Shown here one piece after another: positions 23,780 through 33,171 of a stretch of DNA of 64,000 bases. The stretch is from a bacterium (GTDB lineage Bacteria; Myxococcota_A; Polyangia; Nannocystales; Nannocystaceae): positions 94,272 through 158,271 of the forward strand of contig JANSYI010000023.1 in NCBI GenBank assembly GCA_024742475.1. Direction: 5' to 3'. The stretch's first letter is position 1. Every line of letters begins with the position of its first letter. Under the pieces are notes generated by a model. It searched no databases and was not told the origin of the DNA. It saw only the letters and a list, made by a program, of their open reading frames with translations. The position numbers and the translations under genes were made by a program.

Positions 23780-26310
23780 AACCGAGGCGGCTTCGTGCGC
23801 TGCAGAGGGCGGCGGGGTGGCTGCTCGCCGGAGTCGTCGTGCTGCTCGTCGCCAACAGCGTGTTCCTCGTCACCCATGGGCTCCCCGCAGGCCTGGTCGC
23901 GCCGATGCAGTCGGCGCACGTGTGGTTGGGGTGGGCGCTCACCGGCGTGCTCGTGCCGTTCATCGGCAGCCACGTTTGGCTGCATCGAAGGCACCGCAAC
24001 GCGTCGGCACGCAACGTCGGTCTCGTCGTCGCGGGCATCACCAGCGTCGGCTGCGTCGCGGGCGGTGTGCTCTGGTCGATGAAGACCGGGCCGGGGGCGC
24101 GGGGCGTGTTGCTCCTGCACGAGGGTGCCTTCGTCGCAGCGTTGGCGGCCTACCTCGCGCACCGTCTGCGCGCTCGTGTCACGCCGGTGCTGCGTGCCGA
24201 GTGGTTTGGCGCGACGGTCGTCCTGGCGCTCGCCGGTGGGCTGTGGCTCCTGCAGCGCGCGCTGCCCGAAGAGGCCCCGGAGCAGGCGCGTTCGACGGTG
24301 TTCGAGCCCGGACTTTCGAACGCGCGTCTGCAGGACGGACACCTCCTCTCACCGCGCGACCTCACCGACCCGGACTATTGCGCCGAATGCCACCCGAGTG
24401 TGGCCGCGCGCTGGGAGTCGTCGGCGCATCGCCACAGCTCGCTGCACAACCCGTTCTATCTCGCGACGCTCGAGCTGGGGCAGCGGCACCGTACGCCCGA
24501 TCAGATGAAGTTTTGCGGCGGCTGCCACGACCCTGCGCTGCTGCTGACCGGACGCATGGACGCGCACCCGACACCGCAGACCCCCGGCGCTGACGAGGGC
24601 ATCACGTGCCTGGCGTGCCACGCCGTCCAAGCGGTGGACTCTCGCATTGGCAACGGGAGCTACCGCATCGGAGCGGTCGAGCACTATCCCGGGTTCGGCA
24701 CCGACGATCCCGACGCTCGCGCCCTCGGGGCCCGGTTGATTCGCACCAAGCCCGCGCAGCACAAGGCAAGCATGGCGCCCGAGCACCTGCGAAGCGCCGA
24801 GGCGTGCCTGCCGTGTCACAAGGCCCACATCCCCGAGGCACTCAACGGCGCCCGCTGGCTGGCCGGGCAGAACGACTACGACCCATGGTTCGACAGCGGT
24901 GCCGGTGGCCAGTCGGCGCGCACGTTCTTTCCGCCCGCGGCCGAGCCCAAGCGCTGCCAGGACTGCCACATGCCCAAGATCGACAGCGACGACCCCGCGG
25001 CGCGCGACGGTCAGGTGGCGGACCATGCCTTCTTGGGAGCCAACACCGCGCTGCCCGTCGCGCTCGGCGACGACGCGTGGGCGCGGCGCAACGCGGAGTT
25101 CCTGCAGGGCGTCGTCACGGTCGACATCGGCGCGGTCGAAGTGGGGCACGCGCGCGTGCTGACCCCCTCGGGACCCCTCACCGTGCCGGCGGAGGCGGTC
25201 GCCACCGTGGACGTGGTCGTGCGCAACGTGGGGTCAGGACACCTCTTCCCCGGCGGTATCGCCGACATGCGCGAGGTCTGGCTCGAAGCCACCCTCGCCT
25301 CTGGCGACGGCGCGCTGCTCGTCAGCGGATGGGTCGACGACGCGGGCAACCTCGACCCTTCGGCACACCGATGGAACTCGGTCCTGCTGACCCCCGAGGG
25401 CGAGCGGGTCACCCTGCACGACGTCGAGCGAGCCTCGGTCGTCCTGACGGCCCGCCGCATCATGCTCGGAGCCAGCGACGTCGTTCGGCTCGAGTTCGCC
25501 GGCCCTGCCACGCCCGCCACGCTCACCGTCCGGGTCCTGCACCGAAAGTTTCCGCAGTTTTACGTCGACTTCGCGCTCGGCGAGCACAGCCGCGTGCTGC
25601 CGAGCGTGGTGATGGGGGAAGCGAGCCTCGCCCTGCGCCCCGGGCCCACCGCCGTATCCCCGCCCGCCGCCGACGCCGGCCCTCGCCTGCGCAACCTCGG
25701 CATCGGACACCTGCTCCGAGGGGACACTGCGCTCGCCCAGGAAGCAGCACGCGCCGCCGCACAGCGCATGCCCGATGACCCCGGCCCTCCGATGGACCTC
25801 GCCCGCGCAGCGCTGGGTGACGGGGCGCTCGACGACGCGCTCGCCCACGTCCGCACCGCCGACGCCATCGAGCCCGGCCATCCCACGGCGGCCTGGCTTC
25901 TCGCTCGGGTCCGCTCTGCCCAGGGCAACCACGTCGCCGCGCTCGAAGCCCTCGCAGTCGCGCGCTCCGCATTTCCACGGGACCGCGAGCTTCTCGCGAT
26001 GGAGGCGAACATCCTCTTCAAACTCGAGCGCGACGGAGAAGCCGCGCAGCGCCTCGAGGCCCTCCTCGACATCGACCCCGATCACGTGACTGCGCACGCA
26101 CTGCTGCGTCGCATTCGAGCGGCCGAAGGCGATGAGGAGGCGGCGGCGCGCCACGAGGCCGCGTGGAATCGCGTACGCCCGGCCTCGGCCGACAAGGTCG
26201 CGACCGAGCGAGCCCGGCGCGAGGACCCTGAACTCGACCGCCGCGCCAACCGTCAGTACGTGCTGCCGCTCTCCCCACCCAAGCCGGGCCATCGACCCGC
26301 GGCGCCCTGA
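23776..26310 (+). CDS. Membrane pentaheme cytochrome c with TPR domain
   Basis: An 844-residue protein with a GTG start. The N-terminus has about five helices with membrane histidines (AHVWLGWAL, GSHVWLHRR, LLHEGAF, YLAHRL), which suggests a b-type heme module. The periplasmic part has five CxxCH sites at 202-206, 247-251, 278-282, 344-348 and 394-398, in a cytochrome c554-like arrangement (CAECHPSVAARWESSAH). A beta-rich domain (about 440-620) and C-terminal TPR helices (about 635-800) follow. It may pass electrons from the quinone pool to an outer partner. Its GTG overlaps the CRTAC1-type stop by 4 bases. Genes for a terminal oxidase or substrate reductase are not adjacent, so the acceptor is unknown. 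Confidence 0.92.
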   Translation: MKPRRLRALQRAAGWLLAGVVVLLVANSVFLVTHGLPAGLVAPMQSAHVWLGWALTGVLVPFIGSHVWLHRRHRNASARNVGLVVAGITSVGCVAGGVLWSMKTGPGARGVLLLHEGAFVAALAAYLAHRLRARVTPVLRAEWFGATVVLALAGGLWLLQRALPEEAPEQARSTVFEPGLSNARLQDGHLLSPRDLTDPDYCAECHPSVAARWESSAHRHSSLHNPFYLATLELGQRHRTPDQMKFCGGCHDPALLLTGRMDAHPTPQTPGADEGITCLACHAVQAVDSRIGNGSYRIGAVEHYPGFGTDDPDARALGARLIRTKPAQHKASMAPEHLRSAEACLPCHKAHIPEALNGARWLAGQNDYDPWFDSGAGGQSARTFFPPAAEPKRCQDCHMPKIDSDDPAARDGQVADHAFLGANTALPVALGDDAWARRNAEFLQGVVTVDIGAVEVGHARVLTPSGPLTVPAEAVATVDVVVRNVGSGHLFPGGIADMREVWLEATLASGDGALLVSGWVDDAGNLDPSAHRWNSVLLTPEGERVTLHDVERASVVLTARRIMLGASDVVRLEFAGPATPATLTVRVLHRKFPQFYVDFALGEHSRVLPSVVMGEASLALRPGPTAVSPPAADAGPRLRNLGIGHLLRGDTALAQEAARAAAQRMPDDPGPPMDLARAALGDGALDDALAHVRTADAIEPGHPTAAWLLARVRSAQGNHVAALEALAVARSAFPRDRELLAMEANILFKLERDGEAAQRLEALLDIDPDHVTAHALLRRIRAAEGDEEAAARHEAAWNRVRPASADKVATERARREDPELDRRANRQYVLPLSPPKPGHRPAAP

Positions 26311-26312
26311 AC

Positions 26313-26328
26313 CGCCTCGCGCGAGGCG
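26313..26328. terminator. Palindrome between convergent stops
   Basis: CGCCTC-GCGC-GAGGCG lies exactly between the cytochrome stop (26310) and the sulfotransferase stop (26329). It could stall polymerase from both sides. It has no T run, so an intrinsic terminator is not certain. Confidence 0.45.
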
Positions 26329-27540
26329 TCAGAGATCGAAGCGTTCGATGTAGTCCGCCAAACGCTCGCGCACCGCCTCGGGCCGGAGCCCAAACGCGTT
26401 GGGCGTGTGCTCGTGGTGATGCGCTGCGGGACGCCGCGCGACGTGCCTTCTCATCCCTTGCTCGGCCGCCTCGGAGAACGGCAGGCCGAGGGTCTCGTAG
26501 ATCGCCCGCGCGGCCGCAACGGGGTCGGCGCGAACGTCGACGTGACGCACGTGGGCGACCCTCCCCGGGCCGAGCCCGTCGCAGACGGCCAGGCCCTGCG
26601 CGTGTGCGCCGAGCAGCGGGTCGTCGAAGAGCTCGGGGCCGATGGCGCGCGGGTCGACGTCGCGCGTGAAGATGGCTCGCGTGTACGCATACATGCTGCT
26701 CATCGAGCTGAAGACCTCGACCGGGTCGCGGTGAATGAAGACGAATTTCGCACGCGGTAGCCGCTCGAGCAGCGCGGGCAAGAAGCCCATGTGGGTCGGA
26801 TCCTTGAGCACCATGCGCTTGCCACCGCCGCGGTGATACCGAAGGATGCCGAGTTCCTCGACATACCGACCGTAGGCGACCGACGCATCCTGGGCGGCAA
26901 GCCACTTCAAGTACGACGGCACCCGGTACTGCACGGCGAACTGAGGCGTCCGGAACACGTGCGTGAAGAGGTTGACGCACTCCTCGGGATTGCCCGGCTG
27001 CATCGGGTGAATCGCCTGGTAGTGGGGCGAGTAGAGCTTCAGCTCCGCCAGCACCGCCGCCGTCTTCGCCGCGCGGTCGTCCTCGGCGCGGGGCGGGACG
27101 CAGAACATCGTCTCGTAGTGATGCGGCCACCAGTTGTCGGGGTCTGCCGCGAGCAGCCGATGCAGCGCGGTCGTGCCCGAGCGCATCCAACCGAGCAGGT
27201 AGATCGGCTCGGGCATGTCGAGGGGCGCTTCGAGCTGCCCCGCCTCTACGAGCGCGCGGGCGTGCAGGTGCTGGCTCAGTTTGCGGCGGCTGTCCTTGCG
27301 GGCTGCGAGGCGGCCGATCATGCCCAGGGCGGCGTCGGCTTCGATCGACTGCACGAGGGCCTCGAACGCCTCGCGAACGTCGGGCGCCGGCTCGACGCCC
27401 GCCGCGTCGACGGCCCCGCGCATCCAGGCCGCCGCGTTCGCCCTGCAGATCGGCACACCCTGCGTCGCGCGATTGAGCGCAGCGAACCACCGAGGCTGCG
27501 TCCCCGCGGGCGTCGTGAACTGTCGAGCGTAGACGACCAT
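26329..27540 (-). CDS. PAPS-dependent sulfotransferase family protein
   Basis: A 403-residue protein. The 5'-phosphosulfate loop is LGWMRSGTT at 116-124, and the 3'-phosphate-binding motif is FIHRDPVEVFSSMSSMY (about 255-271), both typical of Sulfotransfer_3 proteins. It would move sulfate from PAPS to a hydroxyl or amine; the acceptor is unknown and could be a lipid, glycan or natural product. The N-terminal 110 residues are a helical extension. I chose ATG 27540 (MVVYARQF); the frame continues 48 bases upstream to a Met inside the region next to the palindromic repeat, which is an unlikely start. It converges with the cytochrome gene. Confidence 0.87.
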   Translation of the reverse strand: MVVYARQFTTPAGTQPRWFAALNRATQGVPICRANAAAWMRGAVDAAGVEPAPDVREAFEALVQSIEADAALGMIGRLAARKDSRRKLSQHLHARALVEAGQLEAPLDMPEPIYLLGWMRSGTTALHRLLAADPDNWWPHHYETMFCVPPRAEDDRAAKTAAVLAELKLYSPHYQAIHPMQPGNPEECVNLFTHVFRTPQFAVQYRVPSYLKWLAAQDASVAYGRYVEELGILRYHRGGGKRMVLKDPTHMGFLPALLERLPRAKFVFIHRDPVEVFSSMSSMYAYTRAIFTRDVDPRAIGPELFDDPLLGAHAQGLAVCDGLGPGRVAHVRHVDVRADPVAAARAIYETLGLPFSEAAEQGMRRHVARRPAAHHHEHTPNAFGLRPEAVRERLADYIERFDL

Positions 27541-27564
27541 CGTGCAGCGGCGGCGCCCGAGTCT

Positions 27565-27615
27565 AGCAGGCTGTGGAAAAAGTCCCACTGCGTGGGACTT
27601 CTTCCACAGCCTGCT
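27565..27615. repeat. 24-bp palindromic repeat element (full copy)
   Basis: Left arm 27565-27588 (AGCAGGCTGTGG...) and right arm 27592-27615 are inverted copies, with one mismatch in 24 and a 3-base centre TGC. The right arm recurs exactly at 63862-63885. It sits 24 bases upstream of the sulfotransferase ATG and downstream of two minus-strand reading frames, so it may act as a terminator hairpin or be a repeat-family insertion. Confidence 0.85.
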
Positions 27616-27821
27616 CGCAGCTCCGACTCGCCGACGACGGGCGCCTTGCCCGGGTCCGTCTCATCGGGATCAGGCTCGGGGTCCGATGCAGGGGCGGGCT
27701 CTCCAGGGTCCCCCACCGGCGGCTGATGTTTGGGCCGCTCGGCGGGAGGCTCCCGGCGGGGTGCGGGCTCGGGGCGGGGGTCGATGGCGGGACCGCGGCG
27801 CGGCGTGGAAAGCTCGGTCAT
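27616..27821 (-). pseudogene. Truncated Pro/Asp-rich small ORF abutting the palindrome
   Basis: From ATG 27821 the minus strand reads MTELSTPRRGPAID and then a Pro/Glu/Asp-rich stretch (PASDPEPDPDETDPGK) for about 68 codons. It then runs into the palindromic repeat without a stop, and the open frame continues across the repeat into the sulfotransferase gene to 27318. The natural C-terminus seems to have been replaced by the repeat. Small acidic Pro-rich proteins of this kind are common as hypotheticals. It follows the small lipoprotein gene at 48 bases. It could also be non-coding, because Pro-rich frames arise easily in GC-rich DNA. Confidence 0.3.
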
Positions 27822-27868
27822 ACGCACGGTCTGCGCCGGCGAAGCGCCCATGCAAGCTCCCCGGCGCC

Positions 27869-28189
27869 TCACTCCTTGGCAGCCGGCCCGCAGCAGACCG
27901 ACCCTTCGACGGCGATCGGACCCCCGGGTTCGGGCTCGATCGTCGCCAGCGGTGCCTTGCCGCTGCTCGGACACGTGTAGTCCGGCTTGAAGATCGCCCC
28001 GTCGCCGATGTCGCCCACCACCGATCCGCCCTTGGCCTCGCACTGTGCGGCGGTCCAGTTGGCGTTCGGCCCCGGACCACCATCGGGGAAGCCTTGCGGC
28101 ATCGTGGTGCGCTGCTGGGGTTCATCGGGCTTGGGGCAGGCAGCCAGCAGGAGGCACGAGGCCGTGAGGATCGGAGTGAAGCGGTTCAT
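27869..28189 (-). CDS. Small Cys-containing lipoprotein
   Basis: A 106-residue lipoprotein with ATG 28189 (MNRFTPIL), lipobox LLLAAC at about residue 18, and a short Pro/Gln linker. A small domain follows with cysteines in WTAAQCEAKGG, DYTCPSSGK and VCCGPAAKE. The C-x-x-x-G-G spacing resembles the short repeated domain found in many myxobacterial lipoproteins. GTG 28198 is an alternative start. No function can be assigned. It is next to a membrane histidine kinase gene on the same strand, with 66 bases between. Confidence 0.72.
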   Translation of the reverse strand: MNRFTPILTASCLLLAACPKPDEPQQRTTMPQGFPDGGPGPNANWTAAQCEAKGGSVVGDIGDGAIFKPDYTCPSSGKAPLATIEPEPGGPIAVEGSVCCGPAAKE

Positions 28190-28255
28190 CGTGGCCACCG
28201 GCGGCCTAGATCAGTCCGTGTCCACGTCAAGTCCAAGACACGACGACCACGACGC

Positions 28256-30229
28256 TCAGCCCGAGCGACGCAGGCACAGCCGAGCGCTGGGGAGGCGGAA
28301 GCGAAACGTCGTCCCTCGCCCCGGCGCAGACTCGACCTCGATCGTGCCGGCCTGCCCGTACGCGTAGCAGGCGTCGCGGACCGCGGCGAGGCCGACACCA
28401 CGCCCCGAAGTCGCGGTGACTTCGGCGCGGGTGCTCAGAGCGTCGCTCATCAGCGCGCGCTCGAGGTCCTCCCGGGTCGAGCAGGGCAGCCCTCGGTCGC
28501 TTGCGATCGCCTCCACCGCTCCCCAGTCGATGCCACGACCGTCGTCCTGCAGCTCGACGAGGAGCTGACCGTCCTCGAGCACCGTCGTCAGCCTCACGCG
28601 CCCCGCGGGTGGCTTCTGGGCGGCCCTGCGCTCCTCGGGGCTCTCGATGCCGTGGTCCACCGCGTTTCGCACCACGTGCGTGAAGGCGCTCCAGAACGCC
28701 GCGTACTCGTGGGCGGCGACCCGCACACCGTTGTCCTCGACCGTGAACAGCAGGCCCGGTTTCCCCAACCGCCCGGCGAGCTCTCGCGCTTGACGACCGA
28801 TCCTCTGCAGCCGCGGCCCGAGGGGCTGCAGGGCCCAAGTCTGCAGCCGCGCACGCACCCGCCCATCGAACCCCTCGTGCGCGTCCGAGAGCGCGGCGTG
28901 CAGCTCCTGCTTCGAGACGACCACGGCGTCGCGTCCATGCTCGAGCAGAGGCGCGACCTCACCCGCGAACGCACGCCAATGACCGCGAAGCAACGCGACC
29001 TCGCTGGGGCTCGGACCTCTGCATTCCTCCTTCATCGCGGTCTCTAGCGCATGGCAAGCGCCCGAGAGACTCGTCAGGTCGAACAGCGCGAAGTTCCCTT
29101 TGAGGGTGTGAATCGACCGCAGCTGACGCGCTCGGTCCATCGGGGCGTTCCCACTGAGCGCTTCGATCACCGCGGACGTCTCTTCGATGAACTCCGAGGT
29201 GCCCGCGCGATCTCGGGACACGTGCAAGAGCAACGCCGCGAGCTCCTCGCGCTCGGCCTGCGCGCGGGCGCGTTCGACCTCGGCGGTGATGTCCGTGACG
29301 ACCACGAGCACGTCCTCGTGACCGCCCGATCTCGCGATGGGCTTGTACGCGATGGCGAGCTCGCACCCCGGCCGCGACACGCGGGTGGGGAGCTGATCGA
29401 GGGCGACGTCGAGGGGCAGGATGCCTGCACCCACCTGCGCCCAGCCGCACTCGAACTGCGCACCCACCTCGCCGCCGAGCGCGTCCGCGAAGGACGTTCC
29501 AGGGCTCACGGGCCCCAGCAACGCGTCGACGGCGGCCGATCGCTCGGGCCGCACCCTCCCCTCGGCGTCGAGCCTCAAGAACCCCTGGTCCGTGCTGTCG
29601 AGGAGCAGCCGCAGGCCGCGGTTGCGGACGTCGAGCGCGCGCTCGGCTCGTGCGTTGGAGACCGCGAAGCTGAGCACCTGACTGAGCAAGATCGCGAACG
29701 TCGTCGGGACGAGCAACGCGTGCAGCACGTGGCTGACGGCCTCGGGGAGGGGATCGACCGGAGGCGCCCCGACGACCACGAGCCCGAAGCATGCCGCGAT
29801 CGGCAGCGCGATCCCGTAGACGAGGAGCGCTCGCTCCCGCAGGTCGCACAACACCAGCGGGAGACATGCGCTCGCGAAATACAGCAGGCCGATTCCCGTC
29901 GCGAGCCCCATCCACGCGGTGTACAGCGTGATCGCGCCGTTGAAGACGGTGAAGACCAGCAGCCGCGACGCGGTGAAGTGACCCCGACGGTTGAGCAAGG
30001 GCGGCAGCGCGTAGAACCCCGCGATGGGGAGCACGAGGAGGCCGAGCATCCGCGCGTCCATCAGGTAGAAGATCAGAGCGTACGGTGCGGTGACCACGCT
30101 CAAGACGATGGCGACCGCGTTGAGGATCCGAATCCGCCGCGCCTCGCGAGGCGTCGATCCATGCTTCTCGCCTTGGGCCACGAGCGTTCTCCACCACCGG
30201 GGCACATCGACTGTCATCCCCATCTTCAT
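28256..30229 (-). CDS. Membrane CheA-like kinase with HPt domain
   Basis: A 657-residue kinase with an unusual plan. About six N-terminal helices (residues 35-200; for example LGLLVLPIAGFYALPPLL) are followed by a PAS-like domain (about 225-330), an HPt domain with phosphorylatable His in SIHTLKGNFALFDL, and a CheA-type HATPase with HVVRNAVDHGIE, DDGRGID and SGRGVGLAAVR. It lacks the P2, P3 dimerisation and C-terminal CheW-like domains of chemotaxis CheA, so it probably signals to a separate response regulator rather than a receptor array. No regulator is adjacent. The start could be 30229, 30223 or 30217 (three in-frame ATGs). Confidence 0.87.
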   Translation of the reverse strand: MKMGMTVDVPRWWRTLVAQGEKHGSTPREARRIRILNAVAIVLSVVTAPYALIFYLMDARMLGLLVLPIAGFYALPPLLNRRGHFTASRLLVFTVFNGAITLYTAWMGLATGIGLLYFASACLPLVLCDLRERALLVYGIALPIAACFGLVVVGAPPVDPLPEAVSHVLHALLVPTTFAILLSQVLSFAVSNARAERALDVRNRGLRLLLDSTDQGFLRLDAEGRVRPERSAAVDALLGPVSPGTSFADALGGEVGAQFECGWAQVGAGILPLDVALDQLPTRVSRPGCELAIAYKPIARSGGHEDVLVVVTDITAEVERARAQAEREELAALLLHVSRDRAGTSEFIEETSAVIEALSGNAPMDRARQLRSIHTLKGNFALFDLTSLSGACHALETAMKEECRGPSPSEVALLRGHWRAFAGEVAPLLEHGRDAVVVSKQELHAALSDAHEGFDGRVRARLQTWALQPLGPRLQRIGRQARELAGRLGKPGLLFTVEDNGVRVAAHEYAAFWSAFTHVVRNAVDHGIESPEERRAAQKPPAGRVRLTTVLEDGQLLVELQDDGRGIDWGAVEAIASDRGLPCSTREDLERALMSDALSTRAEVTATSGRGVGLAAVRDACYAYGQAGTIEVESAPGRGTTFRFRLPSARLCLRRSG

Positions 30230-30300
30230 CGCACCGGCGTTCGGCGCGCTTGAGTGCGAACCCGGGACTCGGGCCCGCGACGAAGGGCCCAAATTAGATG

Positions 30301-30324
30301 CGGGCGGCCAGAATCGGCCGCCCG
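30301..30324 (-). terminator. Hairpin downstream of Hsp70 operon
   Basis: CGGGCGGCC pairs perfectly with GGCCGCCCG around an AGAATC loop. On the minus strand it is about 105 bases after the Hsp70 stop and is followed by an ATTT stretch. It is a likely terminator for the DUF2760/Hsp70 operon, before the kinase gene. Confidence 0.5.
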
Positions 30325-30429
30325 TATGAACCCGGTGGTCGGGGTCGAGCGTGAAAGGCCACCGCGCCTCCCCTCCCACGCCCCGCTTTCGCAGCTCGAT
30401 TGCGTTTACAAGTCGGAACGGACGAGGCC

Positions 30430-33171
30430 TCAAAGCTTGAGACCGACCGGGAGACCTTCGCCGAACACGCGCTTGATGTCCGAGGCCGCCATGGCACCGC
30501 CGCGCAACACCATGTCGATCCAGCTCGCGGGTGACTTCGCGGCGGTCAGGCGCGTCGCGACCTCCTTGCGGCGCTCGGGGGAGAGGTCGCGCCTCGCGTC
30601 GCCGGTGAGCCGGCCGAGCGACGCCGCGGCGAAGGCTGCGCCCTCGGCCTGGCCCCAGTCGAGGGCCAAGAGCGCCTCGACCCAGCGGTCCGCGACGGAC
30701 GCATCGACGGCGTCTTCGGGGTCGGCGCCGACGGGCACCCGGGCCCCCACCCGCGCAAGCGGCCAGTAGGAGCCGATCTTCTTGGCCTTGGCCAGGAACA
30801 GATCGCCACTGCGCTCCTTGGCCTCCCTGGAGATGCGCTCGAGGCCGGAGAGCAGCTGCATCATCTCGACGGGGCCGTGTTTTGCCGGGCCCGGCGGAGG
30901 TTTGCCGCCCTCGCGCCAAAGCCACGGCTCGAGCTCTTCGAACAAGGCCACCTGCCGCGTGGCGTCGAGCCCCGCGGCCACGCGCCGCCACAAGATCCAC
31001 CACTGCGGCCACGTCGCCTTGCTCACCCGTCGCAGGCCAGCGTCGCGCAGGCTCCACAGCGTGTCGATGCGCGCGGCGTCCTCGGGGGCGCCGTAGCCGG
31101 GGCGCAGCGACCACCCCGCGAGGCCGAGCCAGCTCAGCTCATGTTGATCGGACACGCCCCGGCGCGGCTCATGCTCGAGGCAAAGCGCCCACAGAGCGCG
31201 GCAGGTGGCCGCGGACCACTGGCCGCGAGGGCCGATGGCCTTCTCGATGGCGCGCCGCAGGCCACGAGCAACCTTGGGATCGTCGCTGCCCATCGCCTTG
31301 GAGAACGCGGCCGCGGCCTGATCGAAGTCGTCGTGCACGGGCGCCGACTCGATCGCCGCCGCCTCCTGCCGGGCCTTGGCTTCGGAGAGCGACTCACGGC
31401 CGAGCACGAACTCGAGCTTCCACTTGCGCGGCGGAAGCTCGACGGTGGCGAGATAGATCTCGAGCGCCCCCGTCTCGGTCATCGACGACGACAGGGTCAC
31501 CGGCACGTTGCTGCCCGCGCGCCCCCGATCGCGCAGCACAGTCTCGAGCGCCGGCAGGGGATCGAGCTCCGCGTCGGGCGCGACCACGGCTCCCGGATCG
31601 TCCGCGCGGTCGCCGGTGTAGACGTACAGCGGAAATGCCACGGGGGCGTCGAGGCGCAGGTCGAACACGCGGTCGGGCACCGCCACCTGTGCGCCGTCGT
31701 CCATGCCCTTGGGCGCGACGCACAGGGCCTGACGTCGGCCCCCCTCGCCTTCGACTCCGATGTAGTAGGCCCTCGCCGTGCCGCCGCCGATCGCCTCGCC
31801 GACGCCGCGGCGAGACAGGCCGAACACGACGGCCCCGCGCGCGACGGCCGTGTCGAGCGAGGTGTGGTCGAGAAAGCGGACCTGCCCCGGCCCGAACCAC
31901 CCCTCGAACACCTCGCGCAATCGCTCGATGAGCGCATGCCCATTGAAGACACCTCCGTTGAGGAGGACGAGGTCGGGGCGCGGCAAGCCCTCGCGCACGT
32001 CGGCGCCGGCTTCGATCGCCGCCTCGACGTGGCGCCGCAGGAAGCTGCACACGTGTCGAGACACCGCCGCATCGGACGCGTAGGGCAACCCGAGCGTCGT
32101 TAGACCGGCGCGGGAGGCCTTCTGGGCGACCTCGTCGGGTCCCGAGCGAGGCAAGAAGCCGTCGAGCAGGACCCCGAGGGCCTCGTCGCGCGTGACCGCG
32201 ATGCTGCGCGTGTTGGCCAGCAGCCTCGAGCCGCGCCCCTGATAGGAGATGACGGCCTCCGCCGGGCCGTCGGCGTCGAGCAGCCGCTCCTTGGCGGCGC
32301 GAGCCGACTGCACGATCGCGGACCAGACGGTCGCGTCCGCGGGCCGCTCGATGCCCGCCTTGTCGAGCGCGAACATGGCCAGCGCGGCGTCCATGTTGTC
32401 ACCGCCGAGCATGAGGTGCCCGCCCACGGCGACCCGTTCGAGGCGGCTGTCGTCATCGGCACGGTCCGACTCGGGTCGGACCCGCACCAAGGTGAGGTCC
32501 GTCGTGCCTCCACCTACATCGACGACGAGGATGAGCCGGGCGTCTCCCAGCTGCGCTTCGAGGTCCTCGGTGTGCGCGCCGAGGTAGTCGTAGAACGCCG
32601 CCTGCGGCTCCTCGATGAGCCGCACTTCGCCGAGGCCGGCGTTCGCCGCGGCGTCGGTGGTCAGCGCGCGCGCGCCCTCGTCGAAGGAGGCCGGCACGGT
32701 CACCACCACGTCCTGGTCCGACAGGGGCGCGTCGGGGTAGCGATGCTCCCACACGTGCCGCAGGTGCTCGAGGTAGGCGACCTGCGCCTCGAAGGGCGAC
32801 ACGTGCGGCTCGTCGTCCGGAGAGTTCCACGGGAGGATCGGCGCGCGGCGGTTCACGCCACCGTGACACACCCAGCTCTTGGCGGACGCCACGAGTCGGC
32901 TCGGGACCTTGGCCCCGAGGCGTCGAGCCAGCTCGCCGACCACCTGCGTGCTGGGGCCCCACGGGAGTCGCCGCTCGTCGTCGCTGAGCTCGCCGGGCGC
33001 GGGCAGGTACATGAACGAGGGGAAGAGCTGCCGGTCGGCCGTCTCGCCAGGCGCGATCAGCTGCGGGATGTCCACGAGGAACACCTTGGGGTCGGCAAGC
33101 GCCGACGCGGCCAAGGCACAGTGCGTGGTGCCCAGGTCGATGCCGACGACGAAGCGCGCGGGCGTGCTCAT
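30430..33171 (-). CDS. Large Hsp70-family ATPase with C-terminal extension
   Basis: A 913-residue DnaK-like protein. Its actin-fold ATPase occupies about 1-480 with phosphate-1 GIDLGTTHCA, phosphate-2 VDVGGGTTD and adenosine motif LLNGGVF. A substrate-binding-like beta region follows (about 490-620) and then a helical extension of about 290 residues (WPQWWILWRRVAAGL) not present in ordinary DnaK; this resembles DUF3731-type extensions. The EEVD tail and a GrpE/DnaJ neighbourhood are absent, so it is a specialised Hsp70, not the housekeeping chaperone. It overlaps the upstream Hsp70 stop by ATGA. Together with DUF2760 this forms a three-gene operon of unknown clients. Confidence 0.92.
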   Translation of the reverse strand: MSTPARFVVGIDLGTTHCALAASALADPKVFLVDIPQLIAPGETADRQLFPSFMYLPAPGELSDDERRLPWGPSTQVVGELARRLGAKVPSRLVASAKSWVCHGGVNRRAPILPWNSPDDEPHVSPFEAQVAYLEHLRHVWEHRYPDAPLSDQDVVVTVPASFDEGARALTTDAAANAGLGEVRLIEEPQAAFYDYLGAHTEDLEAQLGDARLILVVDVGGGTTDLTLVRVRPESDRADDDSRLERVAVGGHLMLGGDNMDAALAMFALDKAGIERPADATVWSAIVQSARAAKERLLDADGPAEAVISYQGRGSRLLANTRSIAVTRDEALGVLLDGFLPRSGPDEVAQKASRAGLTTLGLPYASDAAVSRHVCSFLRRHVEAAIEAGADVREGLPRPDLVLLNGGVFNGHALIERLREVFEGWFGPGQVRFLDHTSLDTAVARGAVVFGLSRRGVGEAIGGGTARAYYIGVEGEGGRRQALCVAPKGMDDGAQVAVPDRVFDLRLDAPVAFPLYVYTGDRADDPGAVVAPDAELDPLPALETVLRDRGRAGSNVPVTLSSSMTETGALEIYLATVELPPRKWKLEFVLGRESLSEAKARQEAAAIESAPVHDDFDQAAAAFSKAMGSDDPKVARGLRRAIEKAIGPRGQWSAATCRALWALCLEHEPRRGVSDQHELSWLGLAGWSLRPGYGAPEDAARIDTLWSLRDAGLRRVSKATWPQWWILWRRVAAGLDATRQVALFEELEPWLWREGGKPPPGPAKHGPVEMMQLLSGLERISREAKERSGDLFLAKAKKIGSYWPLARVGARVPVGADPEDAVDASVADRWVEALLALDWGQAEGAAFAAASLGRLTGDARRDLSPERRKEVATRLTAAKSPASWIDMVLRGGAMAASDIKRVFGEGLPVGLKL

